13,592 nucleotides of DNA. It comes from Bacteroidetes bacterium UBA955. GTDB taxonomy: Bacteria; Bacteroidota; Bacteroidia; NS11-12g; UBA955. The translations under genes and the position numbers were made by a program. Location of the stretch: assembly GCA_002293105.1 (NCBI GenBank), contig DBCP01000139.1, forward strand, positions 230 to 13,821, given 5' to 3'. The notes under the pieces are model-generated. The model had not been told where the DNA came from. It worked only from the letters and a program-made list of their open reading frames with translations, and ran no database searches. Numbering within the stretch: the first letter of the stretch is position 1; the number at the start of each line of letters is the position of its first letter. Positions 6,750-13,592 of this stretch are shown in pieces.

Positions 6750-6761
6750 AAAAATTCTTAA

Positions 6762-7595
6762 TTATCCGAGTTGCACTCGCTTGAAACTTGAAACGGTGAG
6801 ACCGGGCTCAACGCCAGACAAGTATTTCTCAATGGTCATAGAACCATCTTTCACGAAGTCTTGGGCCAACAAAGTAGATTCTTTGAAGAACTTCTGCAAC
6901 TTACCATCAGCAATACGATCAATCATGGCTTCGGGCTTGCCCTCTGCACGTGCTTGCTCGCGACCGATTTCCAATTCACGCTCGATGGTCTTAGCATCTA
7001 CGCTATCGCGGTTTACAGCCACAGGGTTCATAGCAGCAATTTGCATCGCTACGTCTTTACCTGCAGTGTGGTTGGCATCATTGGCGGCATTGTTCATTTC
7101 TACCAACACACCCATGCGATTAGCACCGTGGATATAAGAAACTACATTGGCACCTTGTACCAACTCGTATTTGGTCACGTCGATTTTCTCACCAATTTTG
7201 GCAACCTCTTCCATCAAACGATCGGCAATGCTAACACCGTCAATGGTCAATGCCTTCAGCGCATCCACATCAGCAGGTTGGTTTTCCAAAGCCACTGTTG
7301 CGATATTTTTCGCCATTGCCACGAAATTTTCATTCTTGGCAACAAAATCAGTTTCACAACTCACCAAAACAATTACACCCGTAGTGCGAGCGTCGTTGGT
7401 CATGGCGATAACACATCCTTCAGTAGCTTCACGATCGGCGCGTTTCGCTGCGATCTTTGCACCTTTCTTGCGCAAGAAATCTACCGCAGCCTCGAAATCA
7501 CCGTTGGTTTCTACCAAAGCGTTTTTGCAATCCATCATACCTGCGCCGGTCATTTGACGCAGTTTATTTACTTCTGATGCAGTAATAGTAGTCAT
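6762..7595 (-). CDS. tsf: Translation elongation factor Ts
   Basis: EF-Ts is the guanine nucleotide exchange factor that recycles EF-Tu-GDP. The 277-residue product begins with the UBA-like domain (ASEVNKLRQMTGAGMMDCKNAL, then DFLRKKG). It carries the exchange motif ETDFVAKN at 81-88 that contacts EF-Tu, followed by the dimerisation-region helices and a C-terminal DFVKDGSMTIEKYL segment. The length and order are normal for the family. It lies 11 nt downstream of rpsB on the same strand, the usual rpsB-tsf arrangement, and is followed by an intrinsic terminator. The complementary strand also carries long open frames, which are shadows of this well-conserved gene. Confidence 0.97.
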   Translation of the reverse strand: MTTITASEVNKLRQMTGAGMMDCKNALVETNGDFEAAVDFLRKKGAKIAAKRADREATEGCVIAMTNDARTTGVIVLVSCETDFVAKNENFVAMAKNIATVALENQPADVDALKALTIDGVSIADRLMEEVAKIGEKIDVTKYELVQGANVVSYIHGANRMGVLVEMNNAANDANHTAGKDVAMQIAAMNPVAVNRDSVDAKTIERELEIGREQARAEGKPEAMIDRIADGKLQKFFKESTLLAQDFVKDGSMTIEKYLSGVEPGLTVSSFKRVQLG

Positions 7596-7606
7596 TGTTA
7601 ATTGAA

Positions 7607-8353
7607 TTATGCTTCTGCTGCAACTTCTTTTTCAGCAACCGGAGCTGCGTCGTCTTCAGATTTTTCACGCTTGCGCTCTTGAGTGCCTTCAATGATGGCA
7701 TCCGCGATTTCACGGGCAATCAACTGAATTGACTTCGAAGCATCATCATTTCCTGGGATTGAATAATCAACCACGGTAGGATCTGAGTTTGTATCTACCA
7801 ATGCAATGGTCGGGATACCCAAACGGGTGGCCTCAGACACAGCAATGTGCTCACGCTTTACGTCGATGATGAAAATAGCACCTGGCAATTTGGTCATATC
7901 TTCGATACCACCCAAAAGCATGCGCAATTTTGCTTTTTCACGATCCAACATCAAACGCTCTTTCTTGTTGATACGATCAAACGTTCCATCCGTTGCCATC
8001 TTGTCGATGTTCTGCATACGCTTGATGCTCTTGCGTACAGTTTGGAAGTTTGTCAACATACCACCCAACCAACGCTCAGTGGTGAAAGGCATGTTGGCGC
8101 GCTTGGCTTCTTCTGCAACGATTTCTTTCGCTTGCTTTTTGGTAGCCACGAACAAAACCCTACGTCCTGAACGCGCAATGTTCTTGGCAGCCGCTTTGGC
8201 TTCCTCCAACTTGCTTTCGGTTTTTTTCAAATCAATAATATGGATACCATTCTGTTCCATAAAAATGTATGGAGCCATCTTGGGATTCCATTTGCGGGTA
8301 AGGTGACCAAAATGTACACCTGCTTCCAACAAATCTTGCTGAGTATATGCCAT
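7607..8353 (-). CDS. rpsB: 30S ribosomal protein S2
   Basis: S2 is a late-assembling small-subunit protein on the solvent side. The 248-residue product shows the family signatures [19 protein letters not shown] near the N-terminus, [46 protein letters not shown] and [14 protein letters not shown]. The C-terminus has an acidic/Ala tail ([17 protein letters not shown]), common in Bacteroidota S2. It begins 8 nt after the rpsI stop and is followed by tsf after 11 nt, so it belongs to the rplM-rpsI-rpsB-tsf operon. No S2-binding autoregulatory leader is evident because the gap to rpsI is so small. Confidence 0.97.
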   Translation of the reverse strand: MAYTQQDLLEAGVHFGHLTRKWNPKMAPYIFMEQNGIHIIDLKKTESKLEEAKAAAKNIARSGRRVLFVATKKQAKEIVAEEAKRANMPFTTERWLGGMLTNFQTVRKSIKRMQNIDKMATDGTFDRINKKERLMLDREKAKLRMLLGGIEDMTKLPGAIFIIDVKREHIAVSEATRLGIPTIALVDTNSDPTVVDYSIPGNDDASKSIQLIAREIADAIIEGTQERKREKSEDDAAPVAEKEVAAEA

Positions 8354-8361
8354 GGGTATAA

Positions 8362-8742
8362 TTAACGTTTAGAGAACTGGAAGCGACGACGTGCCTTTTT
8401 CTGACCTGGCTTCTTACGTTCAACAACACGTGAGTCACGTGTCATGAATCCTGCCTGTCTCAAAGGAGATTTCAACTCTGCATTGATGTCAACCAAAGCC
8501 TTAGAAATGGCCAAACGGATCGCTTGCGCTTGTCCGCTTACACCACCTCCACATACATTTACTTGAACGTCGTATTTTCCTCCGTTCTCAGTCAATGTCA
8601 TAGGGGCTTGAATGGCTGATTGATGCCAAGGCAACGGGAAGTAAACTTCCAATGGCTTCTTGTTTACAATGATGGTTCCGTTACCTTCTTTCAGGTACAC
8701 GCGTGCTACAGCGGCTTTTCTTCTGCCTGAGGTGTTTATCAT
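8362..8742 (-). CDS. rpsI: 30S ribosomal protein S9
   Basis: S9 contacts P-site tRNA through its C-terminal tail in the 30S head. The 126-residue product has the standard start [19 protein letters not shown], the [19 protein letters not shown] segment and the basic C-terminus [17 protein letters not shown], whose final SKR is the tRNA-contacting end. It starts 5 nt after the rplM stop and ends 8 nt before rpsB, in the conserved L13-S9 pair. Confidence 0.97.
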   Translation of the reverse strand: MINTSGRRKAAVARVYLKEGNGTIIVNKKPLEVYFPLPWHQSAIQAPMTLTENGGKYDVQVNVCGGGVSGQAQAIRLAISKALVDINAELKSPLRQAGFMTRDSRVVERKKPGQKKARRRFQFSKR

Positions 8743-8747
8743 AGGGC

Positions 8748-9191
8748 TCAGTTTTCAGTATTCATTACTTTGGGTTGTTGTGCCGCATGTGGATGCTCTG
8801 ATCCCTCGTACACAAACAAATTCGTAAACAATCTACGGCCTAAGCGATTCTTTGGCAACATGCCCTTCACCGCCATCTCGATCAAACGAGCAGGCTTCAC
8901 GTTCTTCGCCAAGGTGCTTCGCTGTCCACCAGGAAACCCTGTGTGACGCAAATACTCTTTCTTGTCGAACTTGCCAGCCGTCATCACAACATGCTCCGCG
9001 TTGATAACGATTACGTTATCACCACAGTCCACATGGGGTGTGTAAGAAGGCTTGTTTTTGCCTCGCAATACCGAAGCAATTTGAGAGGCCATACGGCCTA
9101 ATGTCTGTCCATTTGCGTCAACAACAAACCACTGCTTGTCGGCAGTCATTTTGTTAACCGAAACGGTTTTGTATGTACTCAGCGGATTCAC
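8748..9191 (-). CDS. rplM: 50S ribosomal protein L13
   Basis: L13 is an early-assembly large-subunit protein. The 147-residue product includes WFVVDANGQTLGRMASQIA, the conserved LRGKNKPSYTPHVDCGD, YLRHTGFPGG and MLPKNRLGRRLF. The start codon is GTG (minus strand, 9191-9189). The N-terminus NPLSTYKTVSVNK is the form normally seen in Bacteroidota L13, and the next Met (residue 15) would remove it. A good promoter lies 31 nt upstream of the start. This is the first gene of the operon, followed by rpsI, rpsB and tsf with gaps of 5-11 nt. The last seven residues are not strongly conserved in form. Confidence 0.96.
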   Translation of the reverse strand: MNPLSTYKTVSVNKMTADKQWFVVDANGQTLGRMASQIASVLRGKNKPSYTPHVDCGDNVIVINAEHVVMTAGKFDKKEYLRHTGFPGGQRSTLAKNVKPARLIEMAVKGMLPKNRLGRRLFTNLFVYEGSEHPHAAQQPKVMNTEN

Positions 9192-9222
9192 GTTTGTAAT
9201 TCTTACTTAGTTTTTGGGGTTG

Positions 9223-9253
9223 CAAAAATAGGTTATTTTCTCTCTTAGAGCAA
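9223..9253 (-). promoter_or_regulatory. Bacteroidota-type promoter of the rplM-rpsI-rpsB-tsf operon
   Basis: On the minus strand, TTG (9253-9251) and TATTTTTG (9230-9223; consensus TAnnTTTG) are separated by 20 nt. The -7 box ends 31 nt upstream of the rplM GTG. The implied leader is about 25 nt, too short for an elaborate r-protein-binding structure. Confidence 0.75.
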
Positions 9254-9362
9254 GATATCCACAACTTTTTTTCATGCTTTCTTCGATTGGACACCAAATG
9301 CCTGCATTCAATGCCAACAATACAGGGGTAAAAAGCGTACTATTCGTTGTAAATCAATCGAC

Positions 9363-10109
9363 CTACCAATCGTCCTCGTCGGGCTGATAAGGCTGCTGCA
9401 ACGTCTTCTTCAAGCCCGTCACTACATCGTTTACCTCAAAATCCGCCGCCAACAAATAACGATCTGTGTATTGAAAACCTTTTTTCACACGCATGTAGTG
9501 CTCGTGGTAGGTTCTTGAAATCTTCGTGCTCAGTCCCTCTTCCGCCTCCACATGAATAAAATTGCCAAATTGATATTTATATCGACTGTCTTTGAATCGC
9601 AATGTCAATCGGTACTCCAACACACCCTCTTGCTTCTTGTTATACTGCCCGTACCTACAAACCATCGGCGTGGTCACTGTCAACACAATCCGCTCAGCCA
9701 ACTTATCCTCAACCACCATCTTCTTGTATCCCTCCTTGCCCAAACGCTGAACCAAATATTTCTTGGCGCGCCAATACAACGAATCAGCCCCACAATTCTC
9801 GCACATCTCATCCTCAATGATGTTTTCGTAAAAGATTATCTCACGCATGCTATCGTAAGGAGGCACAAACCGAACGTAGGGCGCACGCTTGATCGACGGC
9901 TCTTCCGCAGACCCGCCACCATCCATACCCCAACCACCATCGCCACCACCAGAGGTTGCACCGCTGTCTTTTGCTGTTGTATCTGCACTACCTGCATCTG
10001 CACCAAACCCCCACTGACCGAAAACATCACTGGGCGCCACCATCACTGTAAGCAGTATCACTGCCCATCGTAACCAAGATTTCTCTTGCGCATTACGAGT
10101 ATATATCAT
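9363..10109 (-). CDS. Secreted protein, possible DUF4468 (TBP-like) domain
   Basis: The 248-residue product has a likely Sec signal peptide: basic N-region MIYTRNAQEK, hydrophobic core WAVILLTVMVAP and probable cut after SDVFG. A Gly/Ser/Asp-rich low-complexity linker follows (about residues 33-70, with TSGGGDGGWGMDGGGSAEE). The folded part, about 85-195, includes REIIFYENIIEDEM, LYWRAKKYLVQRLG, a central beta strand, and LEYRLTLRFKDSRYKYQFGNFIH. That order of a strand, an 'LYxRAKxW/Y' helix and a 'L-xFKDxRYKYxF' hairpin recalls DUF4468, a Bacteroidota periplasmic domain of unknown function; this is by eye only. The frame extends to a TTG at 10124, but the ATG at 10109 is preferred. A single gene unit after trhO; no lipobox or T9SS domain. 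Confidence 0.7.
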   Translation of the reverse strand: MIYTRNAQEKSWLRWAVILLTVMVAPSDVFGQWGFGADAGSADTTAKDSGATSGGGDGGWGMDGGGSAEEPSIKRAPYVRFVPPYDSMREIIFYENIIEDEMCENCGADSLYWRAKKYLVQRLGKEGYKKMVVEDKLAERIVLTVTTPMVCRYGQYNKKQEGVLEYRLTLRFKDSRYKYQFGNFIHVEAEEGLSTKISRTYHEHYMRVKKGFQYTDRYLLAADFEVNDVVTGLKKTLQQPYQPDEDDW

Positions 10110-10152
10110 CGTATTGTGTTTCAATTAATATTAATTCTGCGAATATAAGGAG

Positions 10153-10193
10153 CGGAGACCTGCAACCACGACGTACGTACACCGCCGTCTCCG
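10153..10193. repeat. Inverted repeat with a central ACGTACGT palindrome
   Basis: CGGAGAC (10153-10159) and GTCTCCG (10187-10193) are perfect 7-bp arms enclosing 27 nt that include the self-complementary ACGTACGT (10171-10178). It lies between trhO (ends 10232) and the start of the secreted-protein gene at 10109. No T-tract follows on the minus strand, so it may be a protein-binding site or RNA structure rather than a terminator. Confidence 0.45.
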
Positions 10194-10231
10194 AATTCAT
10201 TACACATAAACGACAAACTGCTCAAATTATT

Positions 10232-11248
10232 TTACACTTTGCCCGGAAATCTTCCTTTGCTGAAGATTCTGCCCGCCGGTTTACCCTTGCGCAATTGAAT
10301 TTGCTCTGCCTCTGGCAAATGTATCACCGACTTGCATTCCTCAGAACAACAATGCTCGAATTTCTCAGCACAAGCACCACACTGAATAAACAACAAATGA
10401 CAGCCCGTATTCGCGCAATTGATGTGGGTATCAGCCGGCGCACCACACTGATGACAAACCGCGATCACATCCTCACTCACCCGCTCAGCCAATCGTTGAT
10501 CGAACACAAAATTCACCCCCTTGAACTTATTCTCCAATCCCTCCGCCTTCACATGATTCACATAATTAATGATCCCACCCTCCAAATGATACACCTCGTT
10601 GTAACCGTTGTGCTTCATCCATGCACTGGCCTTTTCACAGCGAATTCCACCCGTGCAATACATCAAAATGGGCTTGTCCTTCTCCTCTTTGTACAAATCC
10701 AACACCCGTGCCAACTCTTCCCTGAACGTATCTGTATCCGGACAGCTAGCTCCCTCAAACCTACCCACTTCGCTTTCGTAGTGGTTTCGCATATCAATCA
10801 CAACTGCATTGGGATCGGCCATTTTATCATTCCAATCTGCAGCGCCCAAATATTTTCCCCGGTTTTGTAAACTGAAAGTTGGGTCATCGATGCCATCGGC
10901 CACAATCTTCTCTCTCACCTTCACATCCAATTTGATAAAACTCTTTTGTTTCTCCTCGATGGCCACATTCAATCGAATGCCGTTCAAGAAGTCAATGGTA
11001 TACAAATCGGACTTAAACGCCTCAAAATGCTCTACAGGCAGCGCTAACTGTGCATTGATACCTTCCAAGGCGATGTAGATTCTCCCCACAACTTCCAATC
11101 GTGAAAACCGCAAAAACAAATCATTGCGGAAAGCCATGGGATCCTCAATGGGATGGTAACAATAAAAAGAAATGGTGGAGTAAGGACGAACATCGGCATC
11201 CATCCGACGTTTTAGTTCCTCCCGGTTCACAATGTTTCGCAATAACAT
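10232..11248 (-). CDS. trhO: tRNA uridine(34) hydroxylase TrhO (YceA, rhodanese family)
   Basis: TrhO performs oxygen-dependent 5-hydroxylation of U34 in tRNA wobble positions, forming ho5U. The 338-residue product has an N-terminal ferredoxin-like domain (FYCYHPIEDP, GRIYIALEGINAQL), the family linker DDPTFSLQNRGKYLGAADWN, and a rhodanese domain with catalytic Cys about residue 198 in MYCTGGIRCEKASAW. The C-terminal part is Cys-rich (CHQCGAP, CANTGC, CGACAEKFEHCC), as seen in longer members, and may bind metal. The frame extends to a TTG at 11281, but that would lie over the -7 box at 11279-11286; the ATG at 11248 is the likely start. It is read from its own promoter, just downstream of a strong terminator. 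Confidence 0.94.
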   Translation of the reverse strand: MLLRNIVNREELKRRMDADVRPYSTISFYCYHPIEDPMAFRNDLFLRFSRLEVVGRIYIALEGINAQLALPVEHFEAFKSDLYTIDFLNGIRLNVAIEEKQKSFIKLDVKVREKIVADGIDDPTFSLQNRGKYLGAADWNDKMADPNAVVIDMRNHYESEVGRFEGASCPDTDTFREELARVLDLYKEEKDKPILMYCTGGIRCEKASAWMKHNGYNEVYHLEGGIINYVNHVKAEGLENKFKGVNFVFDQRLAERVSEDVIAVCHQCGAPADTHINCANTGCHLLFIQCGACAEKFEHCCSEECKSVIHLPEAEQIQLRKGKPAGRIFSKGRFPGKV

Positions 11249-11278
11249 GGACTGAGATTTTATTTGAGTAAAGTTCCA

Positions 11279-11286
11279 CAAAAATA
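11279..11286 (-). promoter_or_regulatory. Probable -7 element of the trhO promoter
   Basis: The minus strand reads TATTTTTG, fitting TAnnTTTG and lying 30 nt upstream of the trhO ATG at 11248. A TTG exists only 12 nt further upstream, too close for a normal -33 element, so support comes from the -7 box and its position after the terminator at 11301-11329. Confidence 0.5.
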
Positions 11287-11300
11287 CGAAAACTTCTACA

Positions 11301-11329
11301 AAAAAGCCCCGGCGGAGCCGGGGCTTTTT
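11301..11329. terminator. Strong bidirectional intrinsic terminator upstream of trhO
   Basis: AAAAAGCCCCGGC (11301-11313), loop GGA, and GCCGGGGCTTTTT (11317-11329) form a perfect 13-bp hairpin flanked by A and T runs. In the minus direction it lies 3 nt after the stop of the small lipoprotein gene and ends transcription before trhO. Confidence 0.93.
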
Positions 11330-11332
11330 ACA

Positions 11333-11476
11333 TTACATATTCAAAAATGTATTGTGATAATATCGCTTTCTCGGGGGCTTACAAGATTTACCCTTGGCTG
11401 TCCCACATGATTCAAGCAACATGGCCGCTAAAAACACGATCAACAACAAGCCCGCGATTTTGGTTAGATACTTCAC
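11333..11476 (-). CDS. Small lipoprotein, 47 residues (GTG start)
   Basis: A short open frame not previously obvious because it lacks an ATG start. Reading from GTG at 11476 gives MKYLTKIAGLLLIVFLAAMLL, then ESCGTAKGKSCKPPRKRYYHN and a short tail ending at TAA. It has a lysine-rich start, a hydrophobic core of about 15 residues, and a lipobox-like L-E-S-C-G with C24 the likely lipidated Cys. This N-to-C architecture (signal, Cys, then a short Lys/Arg-rich mature peptide with one more Cys) is seen in many tiny Bacteroidota lipoproteins of unknown function. It ends 3 nt before the strong terminator and begins 44 nt after the T9SS cargo gene. Alternative in-frame TTG starts lie upstream at 11497 and 11491. 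The -2 residue of the lipobox is Glu, which is unusual. Comparative evidence is still needed. Confidence 0.6.
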   Translation of the reverse strand: MKYLTKIAGLLLIVFLAAMLLESCGTAKGKSCKPPRKRYYHNTFLNM

Positions 11477-11520
11477 AAGTACAAAACGCAAAATCAATGA
11501 TTAAATTCTATCACCAACAA

Positions 11521-13542
11521 TTAGTGACGAACAACCATCTTGCTGTTCAAGTTCTTGCTGTTGCCATTTACACTTACCATGTAAACACCTTCAGACCAGT
11601 CAGCTACATTCATACTCAACGCACCTGCATTCATGTTGCCATTGAATACAACCTTGCCTTGCATATCCGTAACAGTCACAGCAGCATTGCCCATTTCTTT
11701 TGACTCAACCACAAACAAATTGTTCGCAGGGTTGGGGTACAAATTCAAATTCTGCTCCACGGCTTCAGTACCAACCAATGCAATTGGGAAAGTCTCAGAT
11801 TGCAAAATTTCTTTGGTGGTTGCGTCTTGAACGAATACAACTACAGCCAAATCATTCCAGGTCTCTACACTGTTCTCGGTCAAATGGTTGATGTGCTGTG
11901 CAGCAGAACCATCCATTGGCAAACGGTATCCACCATTGAAAGTGTACGCAATTTTCTTGGTCACTTTGGTGTCCTTCTTCAAAGGTGTCAAAACCTGACC
12001 AACAGTACCGGTCATCATTTTCTTCATCACCGATTCAAACTGTGTTTCACCGTTTGATTTCTTGTTGGCATAGGTTACACCCTCTACAATCACCGCATGC
12101 AACTTCAAATTGTTGCTCGCGTTATCCAACAATGGATTTAAGTTCACATCCAAAGTAATGGTATTCTTCCAAGTCAAAGCCACACTACCTGTGATTTCAA
12201 TGAAAGATGGCTTGGATTGGAAATCGTCGTACAAACCCGTTGAGAAAGAATTCGCATTGCCATCCCATCCACCATCAACTTCCATGCGAGGCACAGAATT
12301 TACAGCATAAAATGCCATACGATCAGTAACCTCTTTTGTGCAATATGGATCACCCGTTCCTGGGAAGTTCACTTGGTACTTAATGGTACTGTGCTTGGTT
12401 CTGCCATCAATCACTTTGTTGTAATTGATGTTTCCAGGGGTACATGGAGGGCAAGTAGAAGAAGTGAATATTTCATTCAAAATCTTGCGATCAACCGCTT
12501 TGTCAAAAATCATCAACGATTTCGACGCCGTGTTGTTACCAACCTTGGTATCGTCCGCTCCGTTTACCTTAACTATTTTCACAGCAACGGTATGCGAACC
12601 CACAGTAGCACCTGACCATTTGGTTGGGTGAACTGCAGTACCCTTGGCACCAGAAGCAATGTTCAAGCCCGTGATTTTACCGCTTACAGCAGCACCACCA
12701 TCGATGGTGTATTCAACATCCATTGAAGTAATTGCGCTTGAACCACCGTTGATAACACTCATAGAAATATCATAAGGACCGCTGCTCACACTCAAATAGT
12801 TCGCCAAGTTCAACGCTGTGATACCGGCCTCATCTGCTGGCTGACTGCCAGGCAGGAAACTGTAGTGAACGTTGTCCGTTGTGGAAGCATCATTCACTGC
12901 TTTCATCCCGTAAGCAGGTGTTCCACTCACCTTGATTGCTGTGCTTCCATCAATTTGGACACCCATAGAAATCTTCGACGCCGCTGTACCGTTGTAACGC
13001 TGATCTACGATGTAAATGTTGTTGGTTCCTTCTTCCAATACGATACTGGCATAAATCCACCCTGTACCAATATTCGCCTCAGAGCAGCTGTTGTACTGAA
13101 TCCAATGCTGACGTTTGCCAGCGGCACCGAAAGTTTTAGACACCACGTAATCACCCGTAGCGGTTGCACCAACACCCCACACACAAACCGACTGGTTAGG
13201 AATACCGGCATTTGGCAAATCACCATTCACCGCTGAAGGGGTGATGGTAGTAGCCACATCAAAAGTAACAACACCGTTGGCCGATACTTTGTAGCTCGTT
13301 ACATCTTGGTCGTTGAATTTGAAAGAAAAAGGCATGTTTTGCGAAGCGCTCCACATTTCATTTTGAGGTCCGGTCAAAACAGTTGTCCATCCCGTTGGCA
13401 AACCACCCCCAGGAGGGTATTCCGTATCGCCATTCAATCCTCCTGGATTTCCCGATCCAGCACCCGGAGCTACATAATATCCTGTCTGCGCAAACGCACC
13501 CAACGACACCAGAGCCATCAAAGAAAGTATTGTTTTTTTCAT
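11521..13542 (-). CDS. Omp28-like secreted protein with T9SS type A sorting domain
   Basis: A 673-residue extracellular or outer-surface protein. Signal peptide: MKKTILSLMALVSLGAFA, cut before Q19. About 20-235: Gly/aromatic-rich beta domain resembling surface lectin or adhesin modules. About 240-345: CARDB- or Ig-like repeat (YDISMSVINGG, VEYTIDGG, HTVAVKIVKV). About 350-560: Omp28-like thioredoxin-fold region with EIFTSSTCPPCTPGN (Cys364/Cys367), NFPGTGDPYC and a cis-Pro-like NSVPRMEVDG. 596-673: the T9SS type A sorting domain (LNLYPNPANNLFVV, VTDMQGKVVFNG, GVYMVSVNG, KMVVRH), which directs export through the Bacteroidota type IX system and is then removed. The CPPC motif could be redox-active, but that is inference. 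The ATG at 13542 sits behind a clean promoter. The small lipoprotein gene lies 44 nt downstream. Confidence 0.9.
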   Translation of the reverse strand: MKKTILSLMALVSLGAFAQTGYYVAPGAGSGNPGGLNGDTEYPPGGGLPTGWTTVLTGPQNEMWSASQNMPFSFKFNDQDVTSYKVSANGVVTFDVATTITPSAVNGDLPNAGIPNQSVCVWGVGATATGDYVVSKTFGAAGKRQHWIQYNSCSEANIGTGWIYASIVLEEGTNNIYIVDQRYNGTAASKISMGVQIDGSTAIKVSGTPAYGMKAVNDASTTDNVHYSFLPGSQPADEAGITALNLANYLSVSSGPYDISMSVINGGSSAITSMDVEYTIDGGAAVSGKITGLNIASGAKGTAVHPTKWSGATVGSHTVAVKIVKVNGADDTKVGNNTASKSLMIFDKAVDRKILNEIFTSSTCPPCTPGNINYNKVIDGRTKHSTIKYQVNFPGTGDPYCTKEVTDRMAFYAVNSVPRMEVDGGWDGNANSFSTGLYDDFQSKPSFIEITGSVALTWKNTITLDVNLNPLLDNASNNLKLHAVIVEGVTYANKKSNGETQFESVMKKMMTGTVGQVLTPLKKDTKVTKKIAYTFNGGYRLPMDGSAAQHINHLTENSVETWNDLAVVVFVQDATTKEILQSETFPIALVGTEAVEQNLNLYPNPANNLFVVESKEMGNAAVTVTDMQGKVVFNGNMNAGALSMNVADWSEGVYMVSVNGNSKNLNSKMVVRH

Positions 13543-13562
13543 AGTATTTTATCTCTTAAAAG

Positions 13563-13592
13563 CAAATGTAAGGAAAACTCTTAATTCACCAA
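13563..13592 (-). promoter_or_regulatory. Bacteroidota-type promoter of the T9SS cargo gene
   Basis: On the minus strand, TACATTTG (13570-13563; consensus TAnnTTTG) lies 20 nt upstream of the ATG at 13542. A TTG at 13592-13590, on the window edge, provides a -33 element at 19-nt spacing. The sequence beyond the edge cannot be checked. Confidence 0.65.

Noticed and set aside
6861..7577. 238-residue plus-strand open frame opposite tsf
   Set aside because: It lies almost entirely within tsf on the other strand and reads as His/Cys/Phe-rich non-protein-like sequence; a shadow of the conserved gene.
7806..8306. 166-residue plus-strand open frame opposite rpsB
   Set aside because: Fully overlaps rpsB and shows no recognisable domain; a codon-usage shadow.
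9192..9362. Possible long regulatory leader upstream of rplM
   Set aside because: The promoter at 9223-9253 leaves only about a 25-nt leader, and I found no convincing stem structure or r-protein-like binding site. The rest of this 171-nt gap shows no gene.
11249..11281. TTG-initiated longer form of trhO
   Set aside because: The extra 11 codons overlap the -7 box at 11279-11286, and homologues begin near MLLRNIVNREEL.
11347..11703. Plus-strand open frame crossing the lipoprotein gene and the 3' end of the T9SS cargo gene
   Set aside because: It overlaps the sorting domain codons and has no promoter or domain; the minus-strand reading explains the interval better.
1..13592. CRISPR array, transposase, integrase, phage or tRNA genes
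   Set aside because: No direct-repeat array, no DDE/tyrosine recombinase motifs in any sizeable frame, no attachment-site repeats and no cloverleaf-like sequence were seen.

Overview
The window looks like a chromosomal housekeeping segment from a member of the Bacteroidota, probably a Flavobacteriales-like marine or freshwater lineage. Four things point there. The ribosomal block is ordered rplM-rpsI-rpsB-tsf. A secreted protein ends in a type IX secretion (T9SS) type A sorting domain. Several genes are preceded by the Bacteroidota promoter form TTG-(17-22 nt)-TAnnTTTG. Shine-Dalgarno sequences are scarce. I see no phage, insertion sequence, CRISPR array, tRNA or rRNA.

Layout. At the left edge, on the minus strand, lies the 5' end of a chorismate-utilising glutamine amidotransferase (PabA/TrpG type), placed 4 nt behind tsaB (tRNA t6A synthesis). 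Divergent from tsaB are an acetyl-CoA acetyltransferase and, 21 nt further on, an unrecognised secreted protein. A menF-like isochorismate synthase converges on them, and its 5' end lies almost head-to-head with a histidine phosphatase gene that is followed after 2 nt by a 2Fe-2S ferredoxin. rpsT follows with a near-consensus promoter and a strong bidirectional terminator.

From about 5.7 to 9.2 kb the minus strand carries the translation block rplM-rpsI-rpsB-tsf, an intrinsic terminator, then pyrH and a small protein resembling the RNA polymerase alpha C-terminal domain. Past the block are a secreted protein with a possible DUF4468 domain, trhO (tRNA U34 hydroxylation), a previously hidden 47-codon lipoprotein gene with a GTG start, and a 673-residue Omp28-like T9SS cargo protein.

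How they work together. Most genes serve translation: r-proteins L13, S9, S2 and S20, EF-Ts, and two tRNA-modification enzymes (TsaB, TrhO). UMP kinase supplies pyrimidine nucleotides. Isochorismate synthase and the PabA/TrpG-like subunit both draw on chorismate (menaquinone, and folate or tryptophan). I found no clear novel defence or mobile system. The items most worth a second look are the hidden lipoprotein gene, the alpha-CTD-like protein in the position where frr often lies, the near head-to-head menF/phosphatase starts, and a few strong inverted repeats in and between genes.
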